A stretch of DNA of 64,000 bases, from the NCBI GenBank assembly GCA_022747635.1, contig JAKTNV010000010.1:42432527-42496526 (forward strand), in the 5' to 3' direction. The DNA comes from Hetaerina americana. Taxonomy: Eukaryota; Arthropoda; Insecta; Odonata; Calopterygidae. Shown here piece after piece: positions 28,941-38,689 of this stretch (position 1 is the first letter of the stretch; each line of letters begins with the position of its first letter). A program made the translations under genes and the position numbers. Under the pieces are notes generated by a model, which worked only from the letters and a program-made list of their open reading frames with translations, was not told the DNA's origin and ran no database searches.

Positions 28941-31805
28941 GTGACACGCACTTCCCCACAAAGGCGTCCTAAATTACAGTCAGGCACTAATAAGGACGTT
29001 ATTCAACATCAAAACAATTTAACTATACTTGTTATAAATTGCCGAAGCCTCAAAAATAAATCAGCGGATTTAGAATACATAATCCAAACTCATTCCGCTG
29101 ATATAGTATTAGGCACAGAGAGTTGGCTGTGCAATGACATAAACGACCAAGAAATTTTCCCAATAGATTTCAAAGTTTACCGACACGATAGAGATACAAG
29201 ACCCGGAGGAGGGGTTTTCGTGGCAGTTAAAAGTCATTTTGAAAGCAGGCAAGTTTCATTTGAAAATAATAACATAGAAAGTGTTTGGTGCACCTTAATA
29301 CGGACCAATCAACCCAACATAAATTTATGCTCTTTCTACAGACCTCCAGACTCAGATTTGAAAACACTTCACACCCTCAACGATCAAATTCACAAGTTTA
29401 CACGTAAATATAATAACAGCATAAACATAATTGGTGGCGACTTTAACCTCCCTGGTATAGATTGGGACAGCAATATCGTTAAATCTGGGACCCGCGATCG
29501 CGAATCTTGCAATTCCATGATAAAATTGGTTCAAAGAAACTCCCTCCATCAAGCAGTACGCATGCCCACCCGTGGAAAGAACATATTGGATCTATTTCTT
29601 ACAAACACGCCGGAACGTATTATTAGTGTATCAACTGATGAGGGCTTGAGTGACCATAAAGCAATTAATGTCCATTTGGACATAGCAATAAAAAAGATTG
29701 TTAAACCAAAAAGAAAAATTTATAATTACCATAAAGCAGACTTTGAATCTTTTGCCAATCAATTAAACTCTTCACTACCCGAGTTCAAAACCCGCTTAAG
29801 TCATGTCAACGTGGAAGAAACTTGGACAGAATTTGTCAATATCATGCAAAAAGGAATCGTAGATTTCATACCTATAAAATACGTTAAAGCAAATCGCGAC
29901 CCCAGGTGGTACAATAAAGACGTTAGAAAAGCCCTTCGAAAGCAGAGAATGCTACACTCTAGGGTAAAGAGGGCAGGCGTGAACACATCATCTCCTGAGA
30001 ATACACAATTATGGGACACATATAGATCCTCTAAAATTGAAACCAAAAAACAATTACGTAGCGCCTTACTGGAATTTAAACGCAAAGTACTTTGCGAGCA
30101 CTTGGACACTGACCCCAAAGCTTTCTGGTCATATGTTAGGGAAGTAAATGGGAGTAAACAAACCGTGGCTTGCTTAAGGGATTGTAGCAATGTAATTCAT
30201 ACAGACAGCGAGGTTAAAGCTAACATCTTAAATTCATTCTTCCAAAGCGTTTTCTCGAATGATGTTGCCACCGCATATCTCCAAGAAACAATACATACTC
30301 CACTCATGGAAAAAATAACAGTGGACCAACAAGGAATTCTAAAATTGCTTAATGAGATTAAACCCAACAAATCCCCGGGTCCCGAAAATATACCAGCTAG
30401 GGTGATAAAACATTTAGCTCCAAACATTGCCCCGTACCTTGAATTTATATTTAACAAATCCCTCACAGAGTGCAAAGTACCTAAGATTTGGAAAACCGCG
30501 CAAATAACGCCTATTTTTAAAAGTGGTGACAGGGAGGATCCCGGTAATTACAGACCTATATCTCTCACTTCTATCTGTTGTAAAATCTTAGAGCACATAA
30601 TTGTCAGTTCAATAATGAGACACCTTGACAATATTAACTTTTTAAGTGACAATCAACACGGATTCAGGAAAACCCGCTCCTGCGAAACCCAATTAGGATT
30701 ATTTACACATGATTTACTTGTATCTGGTGAGAGAGGTAGGCAAGTGGATGCCATCTTCTTAGATTTTCAAAAGGCATTTGATAAGGTCCCACATGGTAAA
30801 CTCATTCATAAATTAAAGGTCGCGGGTATAAACAAGGGCGCCATAAGTTGGGTTAAAGATTTTCTTTCAGAGCGGGAACAGAGGGTAGTCCTTGATGGCG
30901 CTAGTTCCGACAGCGTTCGAGTCACGTCGGGGGTACCTCAGGGAAGTGTGATCGGGCCGTTACTTTTCTTGATTTTTGTTAACGATTTGAACCGCGAAGT
31001 GAAAAGTAACATTAGGATGTTTGCGGATGACACGGTGATCTATCGGGAGATATCTGGGGATGAGGATCGTTTTATTCTAGCGCAGGATTTAGATTGCATT
31101 ACTAAATGGTGTTCTAACTGGGGATTGACTCTAAATTATAATAAATGTTCAGTGGTAAATTTCTTTAAAAGATCAACGGGATTTGCTTACAAATTAGCTG
31201 GAGGTGACCTAGCAGTAGTTGATACGGTAAAATACCTAGGTGTCACATTCACTAAAGACTTAACTTGGGGGACTCACATACGTAAAGTCTGCGGTCAAGC
31301 AAATAAAAAATTGGGATTCATTAGACGCATTGTCGGCAAAAGTGACTCAAAGGTCAAGGAACGTTGTTACCACGCTCTTGTAAGGCCTCATTTAGAATAC
31401 GCATGCAGCGTGTGGGACCCGAGTGAAAAAGGTCTCATTCGGGAAATTGAGAAGGTTCAACGCCGGGCAGCCCGTTTTGTAAAAAATTCCTACGATAAAA
31501 CGCAAAGCGTTACCGAAATGCTCATGGATTTGGGGTGGGAATCATTAGAAGAGAGACGATTCAATGCAAGACTGAAATTATTAAATAAATTCAGATCCGC
31601 ATGTTTCAGCACCGAGGTCTCGCAGATTATTCGTACTCCTACATACATTGGTCGCTTGGATCATGCATATAAAATTCGGGAAATAGATGCCAGGACTAGC
31701 CGACTCAAGGACTCCTTCTTCCCACGGACAATACGGGATAGCAACTGCAGGGTTATAGATAGTAAAAATTCCACTTGCCACCCTCAGTGTCTAAAAAATA
31801 ATTAG
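28941..31805 (+). CDS. LINE ORF2: APE endonuclease plus reverse transcriptase (A5), intact
   Basis: 954 codons are counted from a GTG; the frame is open 38 codons further upstream into ORF1. Endonuclease ~25-245: INCRSLKNK (Asn33), GTESWL (Glu60), SFYRPP (Tyr133), GGDFNLPGIDW (Asp167, Asn169) and GLSDHK. Linker with DPRWYNKDVRKALRKQR. Reverse transcriptase ~470-770: SPGPENIPAR, LDFQKAFDKVP (Asp608), GVPQGSVIGPLL and FADDTVIY (Asp696/697). The C-terminal region ends HPQCLKNN. The first in-frame Met (about residue 193) lies after the endonuclease catalytic motif, so ordinary AUG initiation would destroy the nuclease. This supports translation by frameshift or a non-AUG start. Confidence 0.92.
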   Translation: MTRTSPQRRPKLQSGTNKDVIQHQNNLTILVINCRSLKNKSADLEYIIQTHSADIVLGTESWLCNDINDQEIFPIDFKVYRHDRDTRPGGGVFVAVKSHFESRQVSFENNNIESVWCTLIRTNQPNINLCSFYRPPDSDLKTLHTLNDQIHKFTRKYNNSINIIGGDFNLPGIDWDSNIVKSGTRDRESCNSMIKLVQRNSLHQAVRMPTRGKNILDLFLTNTPERIISVSTDEGLSDHKAINVHLDIAIKKIVKPKRKIYNYHKADFESFANQLNSSLPEFKTRLSHVNVEETWTEFVNIMQKGIVDFIPIKYVKANRDPRWYNKDVRKALRKQRMLHSRVKRAGVNTSSPENTQLWDTYRSSKIETKKQLRSALLEFKRKVLCEHLDTDPKAFWSYVREVNGSKQTVACLRDCSNVIHTDSEVKANILNSFFQSVFSNDVATAYLQETIHTPLMEKITVDQQGILKLLNEIKPNKSPGPENIPARVIKHLAPNIAPYLEFIFNKSLTECKVPKIWKTAQITPIFKSGDREDPGNYRPISLTSICCKILEHIIVSSIMRHLDNINFLSDNQHGFRKTRSCETQLGLFTHDLLVSGERGRQVDAIFLDFQKAFDKVPHGKLIHKLKVAGINKGAISWVKDFLSEREQRVVLDGASSDSVRVTSGVPQGSVIGPLLFLIFVNDLNREVKSNIRMFADDTVIYREISGDEDRFILAQDLDCITKWCSNWGLTLNYNKCSVVNFFKRSTGFAYKLAGGDLAVVDTVKYLGVTFTKDLTWGTHIRKVCGQANKKLGFIRRIVGKSDSKVKERCYHALVRPHLEYACSVWDPSEKGLIREIEKVQRRAARFVKNSYDKTQSVTEMLMDLGWESLEERRFNARLKLLNKFRSACFSTEVSQIIRTPTYIGRLDHAYKIREIDARTSRLKDSFFPRTIRDSNCRVIDSKNSTCHPQCLKNN

Positions 31806-32260
31806 TTCTACTTAAATGCATGCTCCTCCACTAACCTTATGTGTTTTGTTATAATAACCCATTCTTTCCGCATGACATCATTCGTGTTCTGTTCATCTGT
31901 TTTTAAGTTTCCCTTTCAGTCCCTCTTCCCTCCCGGCGGGGGGAAATTCCTGCTACCTGCAACGTTGGGTCGAATTCCCTTCCTTTTACTGTCTCTTTGG
32001 GGGGTAGAGTGTTTTGTGGTGCATTTTCATGTGGTAGTGATGTTTCACATTCTTGCTTGTTGTGTCCTGGCTTGCGTGTTTTAGGATGGCTTTGGTGCTG
32101 TATCCTGGGGTGCAGTTTTTTGTTGTTTTGCGGTGTATGTGTTTGCATGAGTATTGGATGGAGGGAGTTTTGCATGAGTGTGTGCGCTGCTGGGGTGTAA
32201 TTTTCCGTGTTGTTTTTTGCATGTGGTATTTTTCGTTTTTACGGTTGGTGACCTAACACC

Positions 32261-32293
32261 CCCCGCCACACGCCCTTGCGGCGGCTTGCGGGG
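32261..32293 (+). other. Conserved 3' hairpin of A5 (template for all relics)
   Basis: The 33-nt element has outer stem CCCCGC/GCGGGG and inner stem CGCC/GGCG with a CTTGC loop. TATTATG and (TAGATG)n follow. The same hairpin is found in families A, B and older relics, and is the best-conserved part of every copy. Likely role: recognition of the RNA 3' end by the element's RT. Confidence 0.8.
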
Positions 32294-32423
32294 TATTATG
32301 TAGATGTAGATGTAGATGATCTACCTAAGTAGTGTGGGACCTTACTTTTATGCGCATTGTAAAATTTTAATCCATCATGTTTTGGACACATTTAGGTATT
32401 CAGCACTGAAGTAAACTAAAGTC

Positions 32424-32839
32424 TAGATCAGACCACAAAGATAAACTAAGGGAGATAGATTCCAAGACAGATAGGTACAAATACTCATTCTTTCCCCGAA
32501 CAATCAGTAATCATAATAGCAAGAAACCGAAGTCACTTTAGAAATATTAAAAACTTTGAATTTACAAGTCGGAACAAAATTAAACACTATAGAGATGTTA
32601 GGTATACTTTCAGGTGCATGTGTATGTTAGTTGGTAGTTTGAGTGTTTGCATGTGTGTGGGGTGTAAGTGTTCATGCATGAATGTATGCCATGTTTTTTT
32701 TTATATATGATTTTGTCGTTATTGCATGCGATTTTTTTTTATTATTTTTCTTTTCTAAATTATGGGTGGTGTCCTAGCACCCCCCGCCACACGCCCTTGC
32801 GGCGGCTTGCGGGGTATTGAGTAGATGTAGATGTAGATG
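32424..32839 (+). mobile_element. Family B LINE B4, 5'-truncated
   Basis: It holds the last ORF2 codons (RSDHKDKLREID, FFPRTISNHNSK), the family B 3' UTR, hairpin and TAGATG tail. AAAGTC flanks it (32418-32423 and 32840-32845). At 416 bp it has no catalytic part. Confidence 0.88.
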
Positions 32840-32973
32840 AAAGTCAATAGAATGTACTGAATGCGTACGGGTGTAGTAATTCATTTGTAATTCCAGCGTG
32901 GATTAACGCATTTGTTACCGTTTCGTTTTAATTGCAGAAGTATTATGACAGCTTCTTCAGACAAGGATTTTTC

Positions 32974-33150
32974 GATGAGGGTAGAAAAAGAAACTTTGCA
33001 CTTCCACGTAAAGATTTAATTGGTACGACCATGGTTTCGATGCTGAGCATCATTTTCACACCTGATGATGATGCGCAGCATTGAAACCATGGTCGTACGA
33101 AGTATCAAATCTTTATGTGGAAGTGCAAAGTTTCTTTTTCTACCCTCATC
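32974..33150. mobile_element. Foldback element F3
   Basis: Imperfect inverted arms of about 80 bp are centred at 33062 (GATGAGGGTAGAAAAAG … CTTTTTCTACCCTCATC). The right arm contains CTGATGA (33062-33068), one base, a GATGC/GCATT stem, then GAAA (33083-33086) and CCATGG-TC. This resembles a hammerhead ribozyme with a tiny stem III. No clear target duplication was found. Confidence 0.75.
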
Positions 33151-33790
33151 ATGAAGGAATTCCACAAAGTTAAGCCTGAAACTGTTATGTTAGGATTTTT
33201 CGAGTTTTAATAACCTGAGCATGGCTATTTCTCAAATACAAATAAATGACATTTATGAATGCACTTATTAATACTTTTACCAAGAAAGAAAGGCAGAACA
33301 GAGAGTTAACAAAAATAATATAATAATAGATACGTATATGGAAAGTAATGCTAAAAATCGCGTGGACTTGCCAACCCCTGACGAGCTCAAGGCCATAACA
33401 AACTGAACGTAGCCACACGCCCCTCACAATAGAGAGTGCCTCTTTGGGCAGCATGAAGCGAAAAGTCATTCATTTGTTGCCCTATCTGTTTCCTCGAATT
33501 CTTTAATTAGGTTGTCCACCAAAAAAGTCACATAAAGGCCACTGTAAAAATAAAGGATGGGGACGAATTCCTGCTGCATGAGAAGAATACTACCCGCGAG
33601 GGGGAGAAATTGTTTGCCATGGGACGTGGGGACTTGGAGAAGGGAGCTTGGAAGAAAGAAAGAAAGGTCTGAAGGAGATAAGATGGTAATTTTCGTAGTT
33701 GGTCTACACAATACAATGGCTGGGCACACATCGCGGGGGTGCCCGTTTCGAAGCAGGAGAGGTTTTCTTTTCAAGCCTCCTTTTTTTTCC
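33151..33790. other. No feature recognised
   Basis: AT-rich then mixed-composition DNA. Open frames here lack recognisable domains. Confidence 0.5.
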
Positions 33791-34640
33791 TTTTTTTAGC
33801 CGGGGCCAAAATGTGGTAAGGGGAGTGGGATGCGAGAAGGCTGCGGAGGAGTCGGGGGCCAGGGGCGTAAAGCAAGGAGGATGCGGAGGAGGAGCAAGGC
33901 GGTTGAGCAGAGAGGATGGTTTGCGCGTGGTGCCTGGGTGCAGTGGTCGGGGCGTACTATTGGAAAAGAAAGATGGTCATGAGACAATAGTGAGAGTAAG
34001 GAACGTTGAGGAGAAGGGGGATGGGGGGATAGGAGTGGGAGGGGAGAAATAGGTGAGGGGGAGGAAGGGGCTGAGAGTTGGGAGGGCTCGTGAGGTGGGG
34101 GAGAGTTCAAGGGATGGTCGTTGAAGAGGGTGGGGTGACTGCGAGGAGGATAAGGTGAGTGGGTGTTTTTGTCGGGTTGAAAGACAAAGCCATTATATCG
34201 CCGTTGGTGGTCGACCTGTAGTGGATTGATGGCAGGGAAAGGGGAGGGAGGGAAGACGGAGAGGGGGAAATGAGGGGGGCGGATTGCGCTGTTGCTAGTT
34301 GGGTAGGGCAACAACCGTATAGGAGGGCATGGGGAAGGGGTGGGTTTTGGTGGAAACTGGGGTGGGAGAGGAGTTGGTTGGACTTTGCTTCTTCAACTCT
34401 ATCTCCTCCACCGATCGACCACCCCCGAAAGCCTTAACCAACCCCTCTCCCCCCTCCACCCCCTCGTCACACCCGCCTTCTTTCTCCAGCCACCTCGCCC
34501 CGACAACTTAACGCAGCCTCCCGCTCCATTCCCATACTCAACCCACCGTCAAATCCTCACTCATCCTCCCACCGATCCTTCATCCTGGCGAGGGTGGTGG
34601 GCACCTCACACCCCTTTTCCTTCCCACTTTCTCAACCCTG
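33791..34640. repeat. Low-complexity tracts: purine-rich then pyrimidine-rich
   Basis: 33800-34340 is GA/GGGA-rich on the plus strand. After a short mixed stretch, 34385-34640 is CT/CCC-rich. The strand asymmetry flips within 100 bp. Confidence 0.65.
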
Positions 34641-35620
34641 TTTAGTTAAGGGCCTAAGGTTTTGGGGAGAGCGGTTCTTGTGGGTCCAAGCAGTCTGCCT
34701 TCGGTTTGGCTATTTAAGCGGCGTTGCCATATCAAAGGTTGTTTTACCCACGGAGTCTTCCACCCTTGACATCATCATCATCTTCTTGTTCCTCCTACTC
34801 TCCTCTTTCTTGACAATTTTTCAATTACGATGCCATGATTAACGCCCAATAGAAGGGCTCCTTTCGGGCGATGGGCCTGCGGCCGCCAGTTTGTTTTGAG
34901 CGGACTGGTTATTGATTGGAGTTACATGTGAGGCTTCACGGTTCAAGTATTGATGAATGACGCTCCATAAAATTTATTTGAATTTTGTCTTAGTGTTTAA
35001 CCTTCGAGATCATCTCGAGCAGCCATAAGGAAGTGGGAAGAAATTTTTATTGTCGGATGAATGGGATTATGCATAGTAAAATATTTATGTTTCAGCTTAA
35101 ACTCCTGGCCTGGGAAACAAGAGGGTATTCAATTTCGTTGGTGATATCAATAATGGAATATCAATAATGAAATAAGCTCAACGTTACCAGATAAGTGGAC
35201 ATCGACGTTGCACATCTTAACTTCAATTTCGGGGATAGTATGGCAAACGTTTTCATTGATTATTATTATACGTTGACTAGTTGCTCACTATATGCATCAG
35301 GGCATTGGTTTGCACAATGCTAAATGTCCAAGTAATACTCGGCCAGATTCCTAATGTCTATGTCGAAATATATCGATGGTATCCTCCTGCTTATAGTAAA
35401 CTGATCTCTCTTTGTCTTGCATTAATTGTTACAGCTTCAAAGTAGTAGTTATTAGGCTAGGCGACCGACAGCTAGGGTCATTTGCGCCATTAGGGATGGA
35501 TGGGAGTGGAGGAAAGGGGGAGAGAAAACCGGCGTTGGCATTAGCCTACTCTTAACGAAAGGAGCCGAGGTGTCCACAGTTTAACGTCCCATCAGACGGA
35601 CGGCGTGCTCACTTTAATTG
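34641..35620. other. No feature recognised
   Basis: Mixed-composition DNA without similarity to the window's repeats. Confidence 0.5.
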
Positions 35621-35624
35621 CTCT

Positions 35625-35750
35625 CCACAAAGCGCCTCAAGTAGGGATCGGTATACCATTGAAAAAAACTGCCGCCTCCTGGATTCGAATCCGGGAACTC
35701 TGTGTGGGAGGCCAGTACATTTGCCACGACGCCATCCAGATCCCCTATAG
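35625..35750 (-). repeat. tRNA-derived SINE (head on minus strand)
   Basis: On the minus strand TGGATGGCGTCGTGGCAAA (A-box-like) is followed ~45 bp later by GGATTCGAATCC (B-box). A complete tRNA fold with a paired acceptor stem is not evident, so this is a SINE head rather than a tRNA gene. Confidence 0.65.
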
Positions 35751-35805
35751 CTCCGCTGTACCCTGTATTTCGCCGTTAAGGTGTTTAATAAGGTGTGATT
35801 AATAC

Positions 35806-35863
35806 ATCTACTTAATACATCTACTTAATACCCCGCAAGCCGCCGCAAGGGCGTGTGGCGGGG
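35806..35863 (-). mobile_element. Tail-only LINE insertion (family B type)
   Basis: TACATCTACTTAATAC occurs twice, followed by a perfect hairpin and nothing more of the 3' UTR. The copy is under 60 bp and was truncated just upstream of the hairpin. Confidence 0.75.
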
Positions 35864-36335
35864 GGGATGCCATTAAAGAAGGAATGCTATGAACGGAACA
35901 GTTCATAATGATATTTTATGAACATACCATTTATCAAGAATCATTTCACTTGGAAAACGACGAAGTTTATCAATGATTTAATATTCTTTGAAATTATAGC
36001 AAAAGATTTCAAGCAAAGAAGTTGAATTACCGTATTTTTATGCGATGTTTACGGTGGAGCATAGCTGCTTTAAGAACCCAATCTTGAATAAGATTATTAA
36101 AACCATTTATTTTATGATTATGATTTTATGATTATTAATAATGTAAATAAGTTGTACAAAAACTATATGAAGTACCATATATTAGAATAAAAGAGACATT
36201 CAGGCATCAATGACCAGATCTTTTTTAGCAGAACATATAAATAATAGCTAGATAAAATAATTACTCCACATTAGGCGACTAAGAATAAGAATGTTTCCTT
36301 TTTTCTCTCAGCGCTGTCGTTTGTAGTTGCTTTGT
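35864..36335. other. AT-rich DNA, no feature recognised
   Basis: No frame, RNA or repeat was identified. Confidence 0.5.
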
Positions 36336-36337
36336 TT

Positions 36338-36430
36338 GGGCGGTGGCTAGTGTACTCGCGTCACACTCCGAGGGCCCGGGTTCGAACCTCGATGGTAGAA
36401 GACATTTTTATTGGTATCCTGATCCCTACA
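36338..36430 (+). repeat. tRNA-derived SINE
   Basis: GGTGGCTAGTGTACTCG (A-box-like) and GGGTTCGAACC (B-box) lie ~35 bp apart, followed by a non-tRNA body. There is no closing acceptor stem. Confidence 0.65.
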
Positions 36431-36739
36431 GTACAATCCTTGATCGTTCTTGGTGCCATATGGAGATCTCTTCAATTGGAGTTTTCCGTCCGGCAGATGC
36501 GACGTTAAATTGTATGACTCCTTGGCGCCTTTCGTTCAGCGTAGGCTAATCCTGAAGTCGGGTTTACATCCACATTTCCCCCATTTCCTGAAAATGCTAC
36601 CTCTACCAAATTCCCCATTAACTATTCCTAATGGTGCAAATTCTGTCTACCGTCTCCTATAATAACTACTTCTAATAGCTGAACAGCTAACAAAATAGCT
36701 GAATATTTTTGAATATTATAAGAAATACCGAAGCGGACA

Positions 36740-38180
36740 TAATTATAGGGAGCTAGAGCTGGTTATCGCTAGACATTGCAGGCAATATTTTTCCAAAAGG
36801 CTTTAGAATTTACAGAAGGGACCGAGAAGATGGGATTGGAGGAGGAGTTAGGATAGCTGTTAAATATATTCACGAAAACAGAAGTGAGTCTTTCTCTAAT
36901 AGTAGCATAAAAACCTGTGGTGCTCCATAAAACGCCCTTGGCCGAGAAGAGTCTACATTTGTGCTTACAACGGACCTACCGATCCCGGAGGTACTAGAAG
37001 AGTTCGCTAGTTTGAATTCCCATTTACACAATAGGGGAATTTTAATCGGAGGAAATTACAATCTTCCAACCACAGATTGGAAAAACTAAAGTTTAATAGG
37101 AGGTAAGGACAAGGAGTCCTGTGAGCCACTGATTCGTGTTTTTAAATCACACTTGTTAAACCAGTTGGTACTAATGTCCACCAGAGGAAATAATAGACTT
37201 GATCTATTATCAAAAAAAAATATCCGAAGACTTCCTAAATACTCGTATAGCCTCACTTGAAGACGTTAGTGACCTAGTTCAAATTAACTTGATTTCTTAG
37301 AAAAATCAGAACCCTAAAGAAAGATTTACTTCTTTCACCGGGCCGATTACGATAGATTAAGTCGTGAGCTGAGCAGACTTATGGCTCATTTAAGGAAAGT
37401 AGTAGCCAAGGAGACATTGAGAGTTAGTGGAGTGCTTTTCTCGACGTTACGCGGGCTGGAATAGAAAACTACATACCTAGTAAATTTAAAATTACCAGGA
37501 CGGAACATAGATGGTAAAATTTAGAAGTACATAAAGCATTAAAACACCAAAGAGCATGTTATTAATTAATGAGGACATCACGCAAGGATGAGTCTAGGAA
37601 TAAACAAAATGAAATGATGCATAACTATAAAACAGCTAAAGCGATAGCAAGGAAAGCATGTCGTCAGGTGCTAACAGAATTTAAAAATAAAAGATTAGGT
37701 GAATATTTGACCAATAATCCAAAACCATTTTGGTCATATGGAGGTTAGGTTCAGGGAAACAAGTCTACAGTGCCATCATTGAAGAGCAACGAACCAAAAC
37801 TTACCACAAGTTTAGAAAAAGCTAAAAAAAATCAACCCTTTATTTACAAAGCGTTTTAAATAATCGTTCATAGGAACAATGCGAGTCTTTACCCGTTCGC
37901 TCTCATGAACCCATGTCTGAAATTGTAATACAAGTATATTCTCTAGGAATCTAACGCCAACCTAAAAATATCAGTCCAGACAAATAACTAGGCCCTGATC
38001 AAATCCCTGCTCGCGTATACAAACGATATCCTCAGAAATAGCTCCTTATTTGGAAATAATATTTAATAAATTCCTAATGATCATGCCGTCTCTGGAAATT
38101 GCAAATTAGCATATGTCACGCCTATATTTAAAACAGTAGACTGAGAAGATCCGAGTAATTACCGGCGCTCATCGATCGAA
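36740..38180 (+). pseudogene. Old LINE (family C) ORF2 remnant: endonuclease to early RT
   Basis: Translation across several frames gives diverged endonuclease pieces (RDREDGIGGGVRIAVKYIHEN, then GGNYNLPTTDWKN, STRGNNRLDLL), linker pieces (FKNKRLGEYLTNNPKPFWSY) and an early RT piece (FGNN, AYVTPIFK, EDPSNYR). Many stops and frameshifts are present. It aligns in order with family A/B ORF2 but is far more diverged. A later 3' half on the same strand at 40066 may belong to the same insertion. Confidence 0.7.
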
Positions 38181-38297
38181 ATAGATATGACAGCAATCGC
38201 GTAGCAGATAATTAGCTTTGCCAATGTACATATTTTTTTGATACCCTGCATATTTTTTTCATTTAATAGACCCATCTTTTTAACCGTTCTCCCACAT

Positions 38298-38587
38298 AAA
38301 ATAGAGGATGTGGAGCTATTGGCTGTTGAAGAAATTGCCACAAGAAGAGAATCCTATAGCCAATAAAAATAATTAAGAAGAACTCCAATACCGGTGTTTC
38401 GGTCACCTGGTGACCATCTACGGGGAGAATCAAATGGGGCCTTGAATTTGGAAGACTATGCACTAGGCATAGTCTTCCAAATTCTTAATTCCTAAGACTA
38501 TGCACCGTAGATGGTCACCAGGTGACCGAAATACCGGTATTGGAGTTCTTCCTAATTATTTTTATTGGCTATCTCTTCTTGTGACAA
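38298..38587. mobile_element. Foldback element F2 (same family as F1)
   Basis: It shares with F1 the one-sided extension (GATGTGGAGCTATTGGC) and the arm motif CGGTCAC..GTGACC-GAAATACCGG. Outer arms are diverged. The centre has its own small palindrome (GGAAGACTATGC / GCATAGTCTTCC). It is flanked by the 12-bp repeat GTTCTCCCACAT (38286-38297; 38588-38599). Confidence 0.8.
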
Positions 38588-38689
38588 GTTCTCCCACATG
38601 ATTTGAATTTACGTATTCCACGATAAACATATTTGTATTTAAGTACTTTTTTCGTGATTAACTTTGTTTCAGTGTATAATCAAACTAAA

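Larger units (their letters stand above)
27370..32317 (+). mobile_element. Family A LINE A5, full length with both ORFs open
   Basis: The 4948 bp element has a 5' UTR from CATTCTCTGCCTGG, ORF1 27808-28833, ORF2 to 31805, a 3' UTR, a hairpin at 32261-32293 and a (TAGATG)n tail. The target duplication is TGATC (27365-27369; 32317-32321, overlapping the tail). No stop or frameshift was found in either ORF. It is the only copy here that is complete, uninterrupted and colinear, hence the best candidate for a recently active source. ORF1 is GC-rich and ORF2 AT-rich. Confidence 0.93.
26955..32340 (-). mobile_element. Family B LINE B3, 5'-truncated, split by A5
   Basis: The minus-strand family B 3' UTR and the last ORF2 codons (26955-27369) continue after A5 at 32318-32340 (CTACCTAAGTAGTGTGGG). 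The two edges share (T)GATC. Only ~440 bp of family B sequence are present, and ORF2 is too short and diverged to be functional. Confidence 0.85.

Noticed and set aside
31839..32270. Small frames in the family A 3' UTR on both strands
   Set aside because: They vary with indels among copies and have no recognisable domain. The Cys/Phe-rich composition comes from T/G-rich 3' UTR sequence.
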